A stretch of DNA of 64,000 bases, taken from contig NZ_PDHM01000007.1 of the NCBI RefSeq assembly GCF_002573715.1, positions 67,809-131,808 of the forward strand. Direction: 5' to 3'. Within the stretch, counting starts at the first letter, position 1; each line of letters opens with the position of its first letter. The stretch comes from Paenibacillus sp. EZ-K15 (GTDB lineage Bacteria > Bacillota > Bacilli > Paenibacillales > Paenibacillaceae). Positions 38,665 through 48,109 of this stretch are shown here, piece after piece. The notes under the pieces are model-generated. The model searched no databases. It saw only the letters and a list, made by a program, of their open reading frames with translations, and was not told the origin of the DNA. Position numbers and translations under genes: made by a program.

Positions 38665-39026
38665 TCGATAATTTCTCCCTTCCTGAATGGACAATGAGCT
38701 GTAGAGGTGTGTTTATACATACAATGCGCACTTTTGCTCTTTTATGCTTAAGGATTCCATGTCTTAATAGTGTACTCCCATTATGTTAATTCCATGTTAA
38801 ATCCCTTGATGCGAAGCGAATTTACAAAATCCGTACGAAGGTCTAACACTCTCCTAATATTGCACATCTACAATCAAATTAAATAAAAATGAACAAAAGT
38901 GATCATTACATGTGCATTTGATGCGTACTTATTATCAGGTGCATGTAAGGGATTTCATTTTTATGGATTCATTGATTTTTCGCTTGTCATGACAACATCA
39001 TTACACTTTCGTGAGGGGGATCGCTC
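38665..39026. promoter_or_regulatory. Divergent control region between DeoR gene and importer operon
   Basis: AATGAACA at 38888-38895 and TGATCATT at 38900-38907 form an inverted repeat with seven of eight matches and a four-base spacer, a plausible DeoR operator. A looser dyad, TACATGTGCA with GTGCATGTA, lies at about 38906-38947. Promoter hexamers are not clear. Confidence 0.5.
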
Positions 39027-40082
39027 TTGGCATCCATTGAATTTGTGAAAGTAAGCAAGTCGTTTGATCGTCAAACCGTCATCCAGGACCTGGATCTTAC
39101 CATCGAAGACGGAAAATTCACCGTGCTGGTCGGTCCGTCAGGCTGCGGGAAAACAACGCTCTTAAGGATGATCGCGGGCATTGACCCTCAAACCTCCGGT
39201 TCCGTTCTTATCGATGGCAAGGATGTTACGCGCATTGCACCGGGGAAGCGCGGCGTGGCCATGGTATTTCAGAATTACGCGATTTACCCGACGATGTCGG
39301 TCCGCGAGAATATCGAGTTTGGTCTCGTGAACAACAAAGTTCCCAAAGCCGAGCGTACACGTTTGGTGGAGACCATAGGGGCAACCGTTGGACTGAACGA
39401 TTACTTGGATCGTAAGCCTTCCACCTTGTCTGGCGGACAACGGCAACGAGTGGCTTTGGCCCGGGCGATGGTTAAAAATCCGTCCGTATTCCTGATGGAT
39501 GAGCCGCTGTCCAATCTGGATGCCAAGCTGAGAGTTCAGATGCGGATCGAGCTGATTGAGCTGCACAAGAAGCTGGGAACGACCTTTGTCTATGTGACTC
39601 ATGACCAAATCGAGGCGATGTCGATGGCAGATACCATCGTGCTCATGAACAAAGGCGTCATTCAGCAGGAAGCTCCGCCTGAAGTGGTGTACCGCGAGCC
39701 TAGCAATCTGTTTGCGGCCCAGTTTATCGGGGTTCCCCCCATGAACATTGCGCCGCTGGGCGACGATCGCACCACATTCGGATTCCGACCGGAGAGCGTT
39801 GTGATCGGAACAGAACCGGAGTCGTTCCATTATAGGGCCAAGGGTGAGGTCATCACGCGCGAAATGCTGGGCTCCGAGACAATTTATCAGGTAAGGACGA
39901 CGGAGGGCCAGGCCTTCATGGTGAAGTGCCAGGATGACAAATTCCATGTCGATCAGGAGGTATATCTCGGCGTGCCGGCGGATAAATTGTTTTTCTTCGG
40001 GGCGGATGAGAATCGGGTCGAAGAGCAGGACGTCCGCTATAGGGAGTTTATGGAGCGGCTGAGAGGGCTGGCTCATGGATAA
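39027..40082 (+). CDS. ABC transporter ATPase, UgpC/MalK type
   Basis: A 351-residue ATPase. Walker A is GPSGCGKT at 36-43, the signature LSGGQ at 134-138 and Walker B VFLMDEP at 154-160, with a switch histidine in [14 protein letters not shown]. The C-terminal third is the TOBE regulatory domain of the MalK/UgpC class. It starts with TTG eight bases after GAGGGGG. Its stop overlaps the next permease start by eight bases. A dedicated ATPase here contrasts with the Lpl-type operon in this window, which has none. Confidence 0.93.
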   Translation: MASIEFVKVSKSFDRQTVIQDLDLTIEDGKFTVLVGPSGCGKTTLLRMIAGIDPQTSGSVLIDGKDVTRIAPGKRGVAMVFQNYAIYPTMSVRENIEFGLVNNKVPKAERTRLVETIGATVGLNDYLDRKPSTLSGGQRQRVALARAMVKNPSVFLMDEPLSNLDAKLRVQMRIELIELHKKLGTTFVYVTHDQIEAMSMADTIVLMNKGVIQQEAPPEVVYREPSNLFAAQFIGVPPMNIAPLGDDRTTFGFRPESVVIGTEPESFHYRAKGEVITREMLGSETIYQVRTTEGQAFMVKCQDDKFHVDQEVYLGVPADKLFFFGADENRVEEQDVRYREFMERLRGLAHG

Positions 40083-40953
40083 GAAGCGGATTTGGGAAGG
40101 GATCAGGCCCTATGTGCTAATCGCGCCGGCCATGGCGGGTATTATGCTGTTTGTGATGTATCCGGTAGGTTATCTGGTTTACTTAAGCCTGTTCAAATAC
40201 AACCTGATGAACAAAGACAAGAGCAAGTTTGTCGGACTGGACAATTTCACCCAGATTCTGGGTCGCGGGGATTTCTACAAAGCGTTATGGAACACTTCCA
40301 TCTATACAGTCGGCGTCGTGATTCTAACCATGCTGCTGTCTCTGTTGATTGCGGTGTGGCTGAACAAGAAGGGCCGTTTCAATTCGGTCGTTCAGGCCGG
40401 GATTTTCACGCCGCACGTCGTTTCCATTGTATCGATCTCGCTGGTCTGGCTGTGGCTGATGGAGCCGAATCAAGGACTTCTCAATTATCTGTTCAAGCTG
40501 GTGGGGCTCCCGCCGTCCGCATGGCTGCAAAGCTCCAAGACCGCATTGATATCCGTCATTATCGTATCGGTCTGGCAGGCCATCGGTTATTACACCCTGA
40601 TCATTGTGGCAGCCCTGCAGAGCATATCGCCAAGCATTTATGAAGCGGCGGCCCTGGATAATGCCAGCAGGTTCAAGGTGTTTTACAAAATCACATTGCC
40701 GATGATTTCGCCGCAGCTGTTTTTTATCCTGATCATCATGACGATCGGTTCCTTCAAAGTATTCGATACCGTTCAGGTGATGACAGGCGGAGGACCGAAT
40801 AATGCAACGACCACGCTTGTGTATTACATATACGGCTTCCGAACGACCAACATCGGTTATTCGGCTGCGACAGGCGTCGTGCTCATGGCCATTATCGGAT
40901 TGCTTACGTTCATCTATTTCCGGCTGCTGTCCAAGAAGGTCCATTATCAATAA
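40075..40953 (+). CDS. ABC transporter permease, UgpA/MalF type
   Basis: A 292-residue permease with six spans. The ATPase-contact EAA loop is IYEAAALDNASRFKVFYKIT near residue 196, and VMTGGGPNNATTTLVYYIY near the end is typical of UgpA/MalF-class subunits. The ATG overlaps the ATPase gene by eight bases, so translation is coupled. With its partner permease and the lipoprotein downstream it forms the membrane channel of the importer. Orthology to glycerol-3-phosphate systems is suggested mainly by the enzymes in this operon. Confidence 0.92.
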   Translation: MDKKRIWEGIRPYVLIAPAMAGIMLFVMYPVGYLVYLSLFKYNLMNKDKSKFVGLDNFTQILGRGDFYKALWNTSIYTVGVVILTMLLSLLIAVWLNKKGRFNSVVQAGIFTPHVVSIVSISLVWLWLMEPNQGLLNYLFKLVGLPPSAWLQSSKTALISVIIVSVWQAIGYYTLIIVAALQSISPSIYEAAALDNASRFKVFYKITLPMISPQLFFILIIMTIGSFKVFDTVQVMTGGGPNNATTTLVYYIYGFRTTNIGYSAATGVVLMAIIGLLTFIYFRLLSKKVHYQ

Positions 40954-40983
40954 GGCTTTGGCCATGCAGAAAGGAGGCACAGT

Positions 40984-41817
40984 TTGAAGACCTTTGACTT
41001 AAAAATCGTATGGACTGCGCTGGGCTATTTGCTGAAGGCCGCAGTGCTCATGATTTTCATCTTTCCGTTTCTGTGGATGATCTCCACATCCCTCCAGACA
41101 TTCCGGGAAACGATGACGTTTCCACCGACGTGGTTTCCGGCCTCGCCGCAATGGGGCAACTTCGCTGAGGCGATGAATGCAGGTCCTTTTCTTACCTATT
41201 TCAGGAACTCGGTTGTCGTTACCGGATCCATCATCGTTCTGCAGTTTCTGATCATGATCCCGGCCGCGTATGCATTTGCGAAGTATAAGTTTCCGGGAAA
41301 AACGCTGCTGTTCGGCATGATCCTTCTGGCATTCATGATCCCGGGTCAGGTTACGTTCATACCGGTCTATCTGATGATGGCAGATTGGGGATTAGTCAAA
41401 ACCCTGCTGCCGCAGATCATCCCGTTCATCTCGAATGCCTTCGGCATCTTCCTGCTGAGGCAGTACTTCATGCAGATTCCGGAGGAAATCATTGAAGCGG
41501 CCCGTCTTGATAATGCGAGCGAATTCAAAATCATTCGGAAAATCATGGTTCCCATGTCGAAGCCGGCACTTGCGACCATTGCGCTGTTCAGCTTTGTCAG
41601 TCACTGGAATGACTATTTCTGGCCGCTCGTCATGACCGATTCAGCTTCCGTCCGGCCGCTGACCCTGGGGATCGCCATGCTAAGGGAGACCGAGGGCATC
41701 AGCAACTGGCATATCATCATGGCCGGCAATGTGATTCTGGTGGTGCCCATCCTGCTTGTGTATGTATTCTGCTCGAAGCACATCGTGAAGGCTTTTGTTT
41801 ATTCAGGCATTAAATAA
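40984..41817 (+). CDS. ABC transporter permease, UgpE/MalG type
   Basis: A 277-residue permease with six spans. The EAA loop is EEIIEAARLDNASEFKIIRK near residue 165, and FLWMISTSLQTFRETMTFPP near the start is standard for the UgpE/MalG class. It begins with TTG directly after AAAGGAGGCACAG. It is the second membrane subunit, 30 bases behind the first permease and 62 bases before the binding lipoprotein gene. Confidence 0.92.
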   Translation: MKTFDLKIVWTALGYLLKAAVLMIFIFPFLWMISTSLQTFRETMTFPPTWFPASPQWGNFAEAMNAGPFLTYFRNSVVVTGSIIVLQFLIMIPAAYAFAKYKFPGKTLLFGMILLAFMIPGQVTFIPVYLMMADWGLVKTLLPQIIPFISNAFGIFLLRQYFMQIPEEIIEAARLDNASEFKIIRKIMVPMSKPALATIALFSFVSHWNDYFWPLVMTDSASVRPLTLGIAMLRETEGISNWHIIMAGNVILVVPILLVYVFCSKHIVKAFVYSGIK

Positions 41818-41879
41818 TTACAGGAAATAACAGGGTTCGGCAAGTCATAATCGAATGATTAATGGAGGAATGAGTCAAT

Positions 41880-43196
41880 ATGAAATCCAAATGGTATACA
41901 CTGCTGTCCGTCATTATGCTGTTCAGTTTGCTTGCCGCGTGTGGTAGTGGGGGAACTTCCGGTGATACGGGCAAAGCGCCGGGAAGCGGGGGAACCGAAG
42001 CCCCGTCCGGAGACAAAGGGAAAACTACAGTTCAGTTCTGGCACTCGCTGGGTGGCAAGAACGGGGAATACATGGACGCGCTCATCCAGCGTTTTAATGC
42101 ATCCCATGAGGACATCGAAGTGGTAGGCACCTTTCAGGGAAGTTATGACGAGACGGTAACCAAGCTGCAGCAAGCGATAGCCTCCGATACCGGTCCGGAT
42201 GTCAGCATGCTGGAGCGAGCCTACGTCCAGATGTTCGCCGATTCCGAAGTGCTTGAGGATCTGACGCCTTATCTTGAAGGCTCTGGTATCAGCGCCGATG
42301 ACTTTACGCCGGGGCTGATGGGACACTCCGTCTTCAATGATCAATTGGTATCGCTGCCGCTGAACCGTTCCACCCCGATTCTGCATGTGAACAAAACATT
42401 GCTGGATGAGCAGGGGCTGCAAATTCCGACCACATGGGAGGAGCTGAAGGAGGTCGCAAATGCGCTTGTAGTCAAGGAAGGCAGCGAGTATAAGCGATAC
42501 GGCGTTACGATGCCCTATGACACTTGGTATCCGATTGCCATGATCTCGCAGGCGGGCGGCACTTTCTTCAATGATGACAATACGTCGATCGGCTTTGGGG
42601 ATAACGGTGTCGGCGCCAAGATGTTCGCTTACCTTAAAGAACTGCAGAGCACAGGCGCCTTGTATTATCCGCCGGCTCAGGATTCCGGCAACATTGTGAA
42701 CAGCATGTTTGTGGAAGGCAAGGTCGGAATGATGTATCAATCTACGGGATCGATTGGCGGGTTGTCCAGCGCGGTGGATTTTGATTACGTGACAGCGTTC
42801 TTGCCTAAGGACGAAGTGTATGCGAATCCGACCGGAGGCGCGAATGTGACGATGCTGTCCTCTTCCAAGAACAAGGAAGCGGCATGGGAATTCATCCGGT
42901 GGATGGAGATGGAAGAGGAAGGCGGTCTTGAATTTATTTTGCAATCTGGCTACCTGCCATTCACGAAGAAGATGGTGGAGTCGGAGCAGATCCAAGAGCT
43001 GTGGGCCAAAGAACCGAACCGCAAAGTCGCTTATGATCAGCTGGAATTTGCCGTCGATACCAATAAGGACGTGGCATGGCCGGAGATTATGCATGAGTTC
43101 TTCTCGGCTATGGAAGCGATCATGTACGACAGCAAGGATATTCCGGCTACGCTGGATACCTTCAAGAAAGAGACGGAACGGATTTTGGCCCAATAA
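41880..43196 (+). CDS. ABC transporter solute-binding lipoprotein, UgpB-like
   Basis: A 438-residue lipoprotein. The lipobox LLAAC places the lipidated cysteine at residue 21, followed by a Gly/Ser/Thr linker. The mature part is a type-I sugar-binding fold, with TVQFWHSLGGKNGEYMDALI near residue 51 matching UgpB-like proteins and FMQSTGSIGG-like text (MMYQSTGSIGG) near 283. It is expected to capture glycerophosphodiesters or glycerol phosphate for the permeases upstream. The ligand is inferred from the next two genes, not from binding residues. A general oligosaccharide role remains possible. Confidence 0.9.
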   Translation: MKSKWYTLLSVIMLFSLLAACGSGGTSGDTGKAPGSGGTEAPSGDKGKTTVQFWHSLGGKNGEYMDALIQRFNASHEDIEVVGTFQGSYDETVTKLQQAIASDTGPDVSMLERAYVQMFADSEVLEDLTPYLEGSGISADDFTPGLMGHSVFNDQLVSLPLNRSTPILHVNKTLLDEQGLQIPTTWEELKEVANALVVKEGSEYKRYGVTMPYDTWYPIAMISQAGGTFFNDDNTSIGFGDNGVGAKMFAYLKELQSTGALYYPPAQDSGNIVNSMFVEGKVGMMYQSTGSIGGLSSAVDFDYVTAFLPKDEVYANPTGGANVTMLSSSKNKEAAWEFIRWMEMEEEGGLEFILQSGYLPFTKKMVESEQIQELWAKEPNRKVAYDQLEFAVDTNKDVAWPEIMHEFFSAMEAIMYDSKDIPATLDTFKKETERILAQ

Positions 43197-43222
43197 CAAC
43201 TGGTAAAGGAGTGGCAGGACAT

Positions 43223-43990
43223 ATGATCGAACGACTACGGGAACCATCCTGTACGATGGTGGCTGCACACCGCGGGTATAAATCAGCTTATCCGGAAAAT
43301 ACGCTGCTGGCCTTTCGCAAGGCGCTGGAGTTAGGCGTAGATATGCTGGAGTTTGATCTCCGGCTGACGCTTGATAAGGAAGTGGTGGTTATCCATGATG
43401 CAACGGTTCAGCGTACGACGAGCGGCGCTGGCGAGGTGAGGGATTTTACGCTGGAGGAACTGAAATCGTTGGATGCGGGCGGCTGGTTCGCTCGGGAGTT
43501 TGAAGGATTGAAGATCCCGACGCTTGCGGAGCTATGCGAGCTGCTCCGGGAATATCCCGAAGTTCTGTGCAACGTGGAGATTAAGCCAAGCCCTGATGCC
43601 AAAGAGGCCGCAGACCTGGCGGTTGATGTGCTGAACCAATACGGGTACCTGCCGCGCTGTGTATTCACCTGTTTCGATGCAGAAGTTCTGACGCATATTC
43701 ATGATACGCATGGTCTGAAGACACAGGGCTTCCCGGGTGGGAAAATGTCCCGATTTGTCTTCGAGGAGGATGGAACCTACTCCAAGATGTGGGCAATCGG
43801 CGTAGAGATGTCGCTGCTTACGCCGGAGCTCGTTGCCCGGTTCCAGGAACAGGGGCTGCTGGTCTGGAGCTATTGCCCGGACGATGAGGAGGGTGTCCGC
43901 TATTCGCTGGAATGCGGGGTTACCGGCATGACCTGCAATAACCCCCTTCCGGCGCTGGCGATGATCGGAAAGAAGGGCACGCGGATATGA
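43223..43990 (+). CDS. Cytoplasmic glycerophosphodiester phosphodiesterase (UgpQ type)
   Basis: A 255-residue TIM-barrel phosphodiesterase. The catalytic His16 is in VAAHRGYKSAYPENT, the metal ligands are in DMLEFDLRLT, and the second catalytic histidine is in VVVIHDATVQRTT. There is no signal peptide, so it acts on imported glycerophosphodiesters, releasing glycerol phosphate and an alcohol. The ATG at 43223 is used here; an in-frame GTG lies too close to AAAGGAG. The next gene overlaps by four bases. Which glycerol-phosphate enantiomer it releases cannot be read from sequence, but the next gene suggests glycerol-1-phosphate. Confidence 0.93.
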   Translation: MIERLREPSCTMVAAHRGYKSAYPENTLLAFRKALELGVDMLEFDLRLTLDKEVVVIHDATVQRTTSGAGEVRDFTLEELKSLDAGGWFAREFEGLKIPTLAELCELLREYPEVLCNVEIKPSPDAKEAADLAVDVLNQYGYLPRCVFTCFDAEVLTHIHDTHGLKTQGFPGGKMSRFVFEEDGTYSKMWAIGVEMSLLTPELVARFQEQGLLVWSYCPDDEEGVRYSLECGVTGMTCNNPLPALAMIGKKGTRI

Positions 43991-45207
43991 CCTCCATTTT
44001 ATCGAATATCCGAAGTTTGGCGGCGCATTTACCTGCTAGGCAGCTTTCGAATCTGGACGAAGTGGAGTCGATTCAGATCCAGTCCGGAGCTCTACGCGAG
44101 GTCGCGGGTTACCTTGAGACGAAACAGTGGACCTCGGTGGTGATGGTCGTAGACGGCGATACTTATGACGTCGCGGGCCAGCCGCTTGCAAACCTGCTCA
44201 CGAAATCCTCGATTCAGGTCCAAGTTACCAAGCTTCTTCCTGATCGGAAGGGAGATGTTATCGCGGATGAGGTTTCCCTGATTCAGGTCATCCTGGATAT
44301 CCAGCAAAGCAGGGCGAAGGCGGTGCTTGCGGTAGGCGGGGGAACGATTCACGATATTAGCCGGTACGCCGCTTATACTGCGGGTATCCCGTTCATCTCG
44401 GTACCCACGGCCGCTTCGGTGGATGGATTTAATTCCAAGGGAGCGCCCATCATTATACGGGGCGAGAAGAAGACGATTCCAGCTATTGGACCGAGCGCGA
44501 TTTTTGCGGATGTCGATATTCTCATGTCGGCTCCCCCGCAGCTTACCGCGGCCGGGTTCGGGGATATGCTGGGCAAGTATACGTCCCTGTTCGACTGGAA
44601 ATTCGGCAGTCTGGTGGCCGATGAACCCTATTTGCAGATCTCGGCGGATATTACGCGATCCGCGCTCAACCAATGCGTGAACGGGGTTGAGCAGATTGGG
44701 AAGCGAACCGAGGAGGGTGTACGCATCTTAATGGGGGCGCTCGTCGAATCCGGCTTAGCCATGCTGCTGTTCGGTCAATCCCATCCGGCTTCAGGCTCGG
44801 AGCATCATCTGTCCCACTATTGGGAGATGGAGTTTATTCGGCTAGGGGAGAAGCAGCTGCTGCACGGAGCCAAGGTGGGTGCCGCTTGCGTGGAAATCTC
44901 GAAGCTGTATCACCGTCTTGGGGAACAGGGGCTTGAGATGAACAGAGGCGCCTCCGGAGGTGCGAATGACATTGCACTTCGGATCACGCAGCATTGGAAC
45001 GAAATCCGGTCGCATATAATGCAAATCCCGCAACCTGCAGAGCTGGCCGATCTGATGCGCTCGGTTGGCGGACCAGCCGGGGTATCGGAGCTTCCGATCA
45101 AGAGCGAATTGCTGAAGCGGAGCCTGGGTGAAGCCCACAAGGTTCGAAACAGTCGGTACACGCTGCTCCATGCCTATAATGAACAGGGAGCCCTATTCGT
45201 AAACTAA
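43987..45207 (+). CDS. sn-Glycerol-1-phosphate dehydrogenase-like protein (AraM/EgsA family)
   Basis: A 406-residue metal-dependent dehydrogenase. The NAD-binding motif VGGGTIHDISRY begins at residue 117, PTAASVDGFNSKGAP follows at about 140, and metal-binding residues include the histidines of GSEHHLSHYWEME near 273 and Asp in GFGDMLGKY. These fit the AraM/EgsA group, which interconverts dihydroxyacetone phosphate and sn-glycerol-1-phosphate, rather than the G3P enzyme GpsA or GlpD. The start overlaps the phosphodiesterase stop as ATGA. In an uptake operon it may run in the catabolic direction, oxidising G1P for glycolysis. Confidence 0.87.
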   Translation: MTSILSNIRSLAAHLPARQLSNLDEVESIQIQSGALREVAGYLETKQWTSVVMVVDGDTYDVAGQPLANLLTKSSIQVQVTKLLPDRKGDVIADEVSLIQVILDIQQSRAKAVLAVGGGTIHDISRYAAYTAGIPFISVPTAASVDGFNSKGAPIIIRGEKKTIPAIGPSAIFADVDILMSAPPQLTAAGFGDMLGKYTSLFDWKFGSLVADEPYLQISADITRSALNQCVNGVEQIGKRTEEGVRILMGALVESGLAMLLFGQSHPASGSEHHLSHYWEMEFIRLGEKQLLHGAKVGAACVEISKLYHRLGEQGLEMNRGASGGANDIALRITQHWNEIRSHIMQIPQPAELADLMRSVGGPAGVSELPIKSELLKRSLGEAHKVRNSRYTLLHAYNEQGALFVN

Positions 45208-45223
45208 GGGTCCACATGCAATG

Positions 45224-45280
45224 AAATAAGGCTGTTCCCTCAAGCAGATCATTCTGCTTGATAGGGGACAGCCTTATTTG
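45224..45280. terminator. Large bidirectional terminator
   Basis: AAATAAGGCTGTTCCC pairs with its near complement ending in GGGGACAGCCTTATTT, with an inner AGCAGA/TCTGCT stem. It ends the importer operon and lies against the convergent sigma gene. Confidence 0.8.
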
Positions 45281-45299
45281 CTTCTATCCAGCTGTGCTT

Positions 45300-45755
45300 T
45301 TATTCGGACTGGTCTTCTGGAGTTGGCCAGCCGTTCCAAGCCCCCTCCGTACTATGGATAAGTTGGGCCGCTTCTTTGGCTGTATAGGAGAAGAAATCGA
45401 CAAGGATGATAAGGACGGTCTGAAGGGCGGTGAGTTGGGATGCAAGCAGCTCCAGCGATTCCCTAACCAAGAAGCGATGGTCATGATATGCCTCGCGTTC
45501 GCCAGCATCTGCCTGTAGAACGGGCTTTTTGTTCTGCTTACGGTACATATTAATCCAGGTGGTCTGTGCTATCCGGTATAGATAGGCTTTGGTGACCTTG
45601 CGATTAGGCGACTGTTCAAGAGCATGATGGACCTTGATCAGCGATTCTTGCACGATATCCTCAGCGTCCCACTTGGAACCGGATGCAAGCTGCATGCAAT
45701 AGCTCCTAAGGTCGGGTAACAGCTGGGATATATTATCGTTGAATGTAAATGTCAC
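45300..45755 (-). pseudogene. ECF-type sigma factor, C-terminally truncated
   Basis: A 151-codon open frame with a normal region 2 (LPDLRSYCMQLASGSKWDAE, then DIVQESLIKVHHALEQS) and most of region 4 (LLASQLTALQTVLIILVDFF, SYTAKEAAQLIHSTEGA). After STEGA, where the recognition helix would continue VKAALHRAR-like, the frame reads WNGWPTPEDQSE and stops. The +1 frame there gives LERLANSRRPVR and another 11 residues before its own stop, so a frameshift or deletion is likely. The DNA-recognition helix is lost and function is doubtful. GTG with TAGGAG is the best start; an ATG 13 codons earlier lacks a site. Confidence 0.6.
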
Positions 45756-46141
45756 AAGCGGCTCACTCCTACTTAGGGTGCTGATACATTCCATATAAAC
45801 TCAAGAAATTCCTGCAACATGTGAGCAACGACTAAAGATATATGAAAATATTGATATACATTTATGTCTTTTGGACTAGATAAACCCCTGAATAATTCGC
45901 GTTTCCACGATGATGGCGAATTGTGTAAAATGTCTCATTAACCTCTCAAAAAACGAACATACCCCACCGATAACTATAAAGTGGAGTCTTATTTCACCAT
46001 TTTATACCATAATTTTTCGACGTAATTTGTTCATTTTTGTTTGTAGAGAGAAAGTCCTTACAGGAAAAAGAGCACCTGCAAAAATTTTTGGACGAATGAT
46101 CAGATAGGACCCGAGCACTATTTTTGGGGAGGGTTTACAGC
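45756..46141 (+). promoter_or_regulatory. AT-rich region with a candidate motility-sigma promoter for the MCP
   Basis: CAAA at 45947-45950 and ACCGATAA at 45966-45973 are 15 bases apart, resembling the flagellar sigma-D pattern TAAA-N15-GCCGATAT. The match is three of four plus six of eight. The leader to the MCP start would be about 160 bases. Nothing else was recognised. Confidence 0.4.
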
Positions 46142-48109
46142 ATGCTTAAGAGTCTCAAGCAAAAAATGATTACAATGATTTGTTTGCTCTTGCTCGTCAG
46201 TCTTGGATCCGTCTTTGCCGTAACTTACAACCGGTCATCTGACTTGCTGCAGGAGAGCTTAGACAAGGAAGCACAGCTTAGCGCGGAGAAGCTGGCGCTT
46301 CAGATCGACCAATTTCTGGACGTGGAAATTGCCAAGGTTGAAAGCGTGGGCAAATTCGTTACAGGGAATAAAGAGCAAGATTTGCAATTGATACAAGCGG
46401 CGCAGGAAGTGAACCCGGAATTTGAAACCTTTTTCTTCTCGTACGATTTGACAGGGAAGAATGTCATTAACTTTCTGGGCGAAGTGACCGACGTATCCGA
46501 TCGCGTTCACTATCAGGAGGCCGGGAAGGGCGAAGGCAAGCTGGTTGTATCGGAGCCCGTGCTTTCCAAGCGTACGGGCAACAACATCGTAACGATGATC
46601 ATTCCGCTGATGAAGGACGGGAAACAGTACGGATACATGGGCTCTACCCTTCCGATCAACGAGGTGCAGAAAAAAGTATCCTCCCAAACCTTCGGTGATA
46701 CCGGATACGCTTTTCTTTTGAGTAAAGCGGGAACGTTCATGTGGTATCCAACCAAGGAATTCGTCCTTCAGAAGAAAGTCGAAGATGTGGAAAGCGCGGA
46801 ATTATCGCAGGCTTTTGACAAGGTTCGTCAAGGCGAGTTAGGAGAATTCGACTATACACTGGATAACGTTGAGTACTCGGCTGCCTATGCACCGTCCAAC
46901 TTGAACTGGGGGGTATTCGTGACGGCACCGACCCAGGAGCTGAATGCTCCGATCGAGGAGATGTCGGCTACGTTAGTCATTATTTCGGTTGCCGCGCTGG
47001 TCGTTTCCGCCTGTGCAGCGGTTTGGTTCACGGCCCAGATCGTCCGACCGATCCGCAGGCTCAACACGGCAGTTAAGGAAGTTGCGGCAGGCGATTTGAC
47101 CAAGACCATTCAGGTTAGCGGCAAGGATGAGGTTGCCGTCCTTTCCGGCGATTTTAACCAGACGGTATCGCATCTGAAACATCTGGTCCTCGGTGTGAAC
47201 GATTCCTCCCGCCAGGTCATGTCCGTCACGGAAATCGTTTCGAGCGGGGTAGAGACGGCTACGGACAGCGTGGATCGTATCGGCACTTCCATTCGTCAAA
47301 TTGCAAGCGGCGCGAATGCTCACGCCTCAAGCTCCAACGAAATCGCAGTATCCATGAGTGACATGGCCAGCGGGATCGTCAAAATTGCTGAAACGTCCTC
47401 CATGGTGTCCGAAGCTGCACAGGAAGCGGCAAGTCAAGCAGAGACCGGATCGGTTGTCGTTGAACAAGCCGTGAAGCAGATCGGCAACATCGGAGTGGGC
47501 ACAACCAAGGTCGGAACGGCGATTGAGCGCTTGAATGAGCGTTCTTCCGAAATCGAGCAGATTCTGAGCTTCATCACGGAAGTGACCTCCCGGATTCGCT
47601 TGCTGTCCTTGAATGCCTCCATCGAAGCAGCCAGAGCTGGCGAGCATGGACGCGGCTTTGCAGTCGTGGCTGAAGAAGTCAAGAAACTGGCTGGACAGTC
47701 CGAGGTATCGACTGATCAGATTGCGAAGCTGATTACAGAAATACGCGAAGACACGATTAACGCCGTACAGGTCATGGACGTCAGCCGGAAGGATGTACAG
47801 GATGGAATTGCGCTGATTGAAGAGGTGCGCGAGAAATTCGACAACATTCTGAGTGCGACACGCAACGTGGCTGATCACATCCTGGAGGTATCGGCGGCAT
47901 CCGAGGAAATGTCCGCGGGATCCGAACAGGTCAGTGCTTCGGTGGAAGAGCTGAAATCCATTGCGGATTTGACTTCTAATGACGCACAGAATGTGACCGC
48001 TGCCGTGGAAGAGCAAATTTCAACCATCAAGGAAATTTCGAACTCCGTTAAACATCTGGAGACGGTCGCTCAGGAGCTTAGCAAAGAGCTTGGCAAATTC
48101 AGTCTGTAG
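46142..48109 (+). CDS. Methyl-accepting chemotaxis protein with dCache sensor
   Basis: A 655-residue transmembrane chemoreceptor. Membrane span one is at about 8-28, a dCache-type extracellular sensor at about 35-275, span two at about 277-300 and a HAMP domain to about 353. The long signalling coiled coil has its conserved tip in ASIEAARAGEHGRGFAVVAE with VKKLA following. The ATG at 46142 has GGGAGGG before it. dCache receptors often bind amino acids or carboxylates directly. A periplasmic-fold protein gene follows on the same strand and might cooperate with it or be unrelated. Confidence 0.93.
   Translation: MLKSLKQKMITMICLLLLVSLGSVFAVTYNRSSDLLQESLDKEAQLSAEKLALQIDQFLDVEIAKVESVGKFVTGNKEQDLQLIQAAQEVNPEFETFFFSYDLTGKNVINFLGEVTDVSDRVHYQEAGKGEGKLVVSEPVLSKRTGNNIVTMIIPLMKDGKQYGYMGSTLPINEVQKKVSSQTFGDTGYAFLLSKAGTFMWYPTKEFVLQKKVEDVESAELSQAFDKVRQGELGEFDYTLDNVEYSAAYAPSNLNWGVFVTAPTQELNAPIEEMSATLVIISVAALVVSACAAVWFTAQIVRPIRRLNTAVKEVAAGDLTKTIQVSGKDEVAVLSGDFNQTVSHLKHLVLGVNDSSRQVMSVTEIVSSGVETATDSVDRIGTSIRQIASGANAHASSSNEIAVSMSDMASGIVKIAETSSMVSEAAQEAASQAETGSVVVEQAVKQIGNIGVGTTKVGTAIERLNERSSEIEQILSFITEVTSRIRLLSLNASIEAARAGEHGRGFAVVAEEVKKLAGQSEVSTDQIAKLITEIREDTINAVQVMDVSRKDVQDGIALIEEVREKFDNILSATRNVADHILEVSAASEEMSAGSEQVSASVEELKSIADLTSNDAQNVTAAVEEQISTIKEISNSVKHLETVAQELSKELGKFSL

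Noticed and set aside
41859-43268. Long open frame antisense to the UgpB-like gene
   Set aside because: The frame lacks a ribosome site and any family motif, while the opposite strand encodes a clear lipoprotein; it reflects codon bias.
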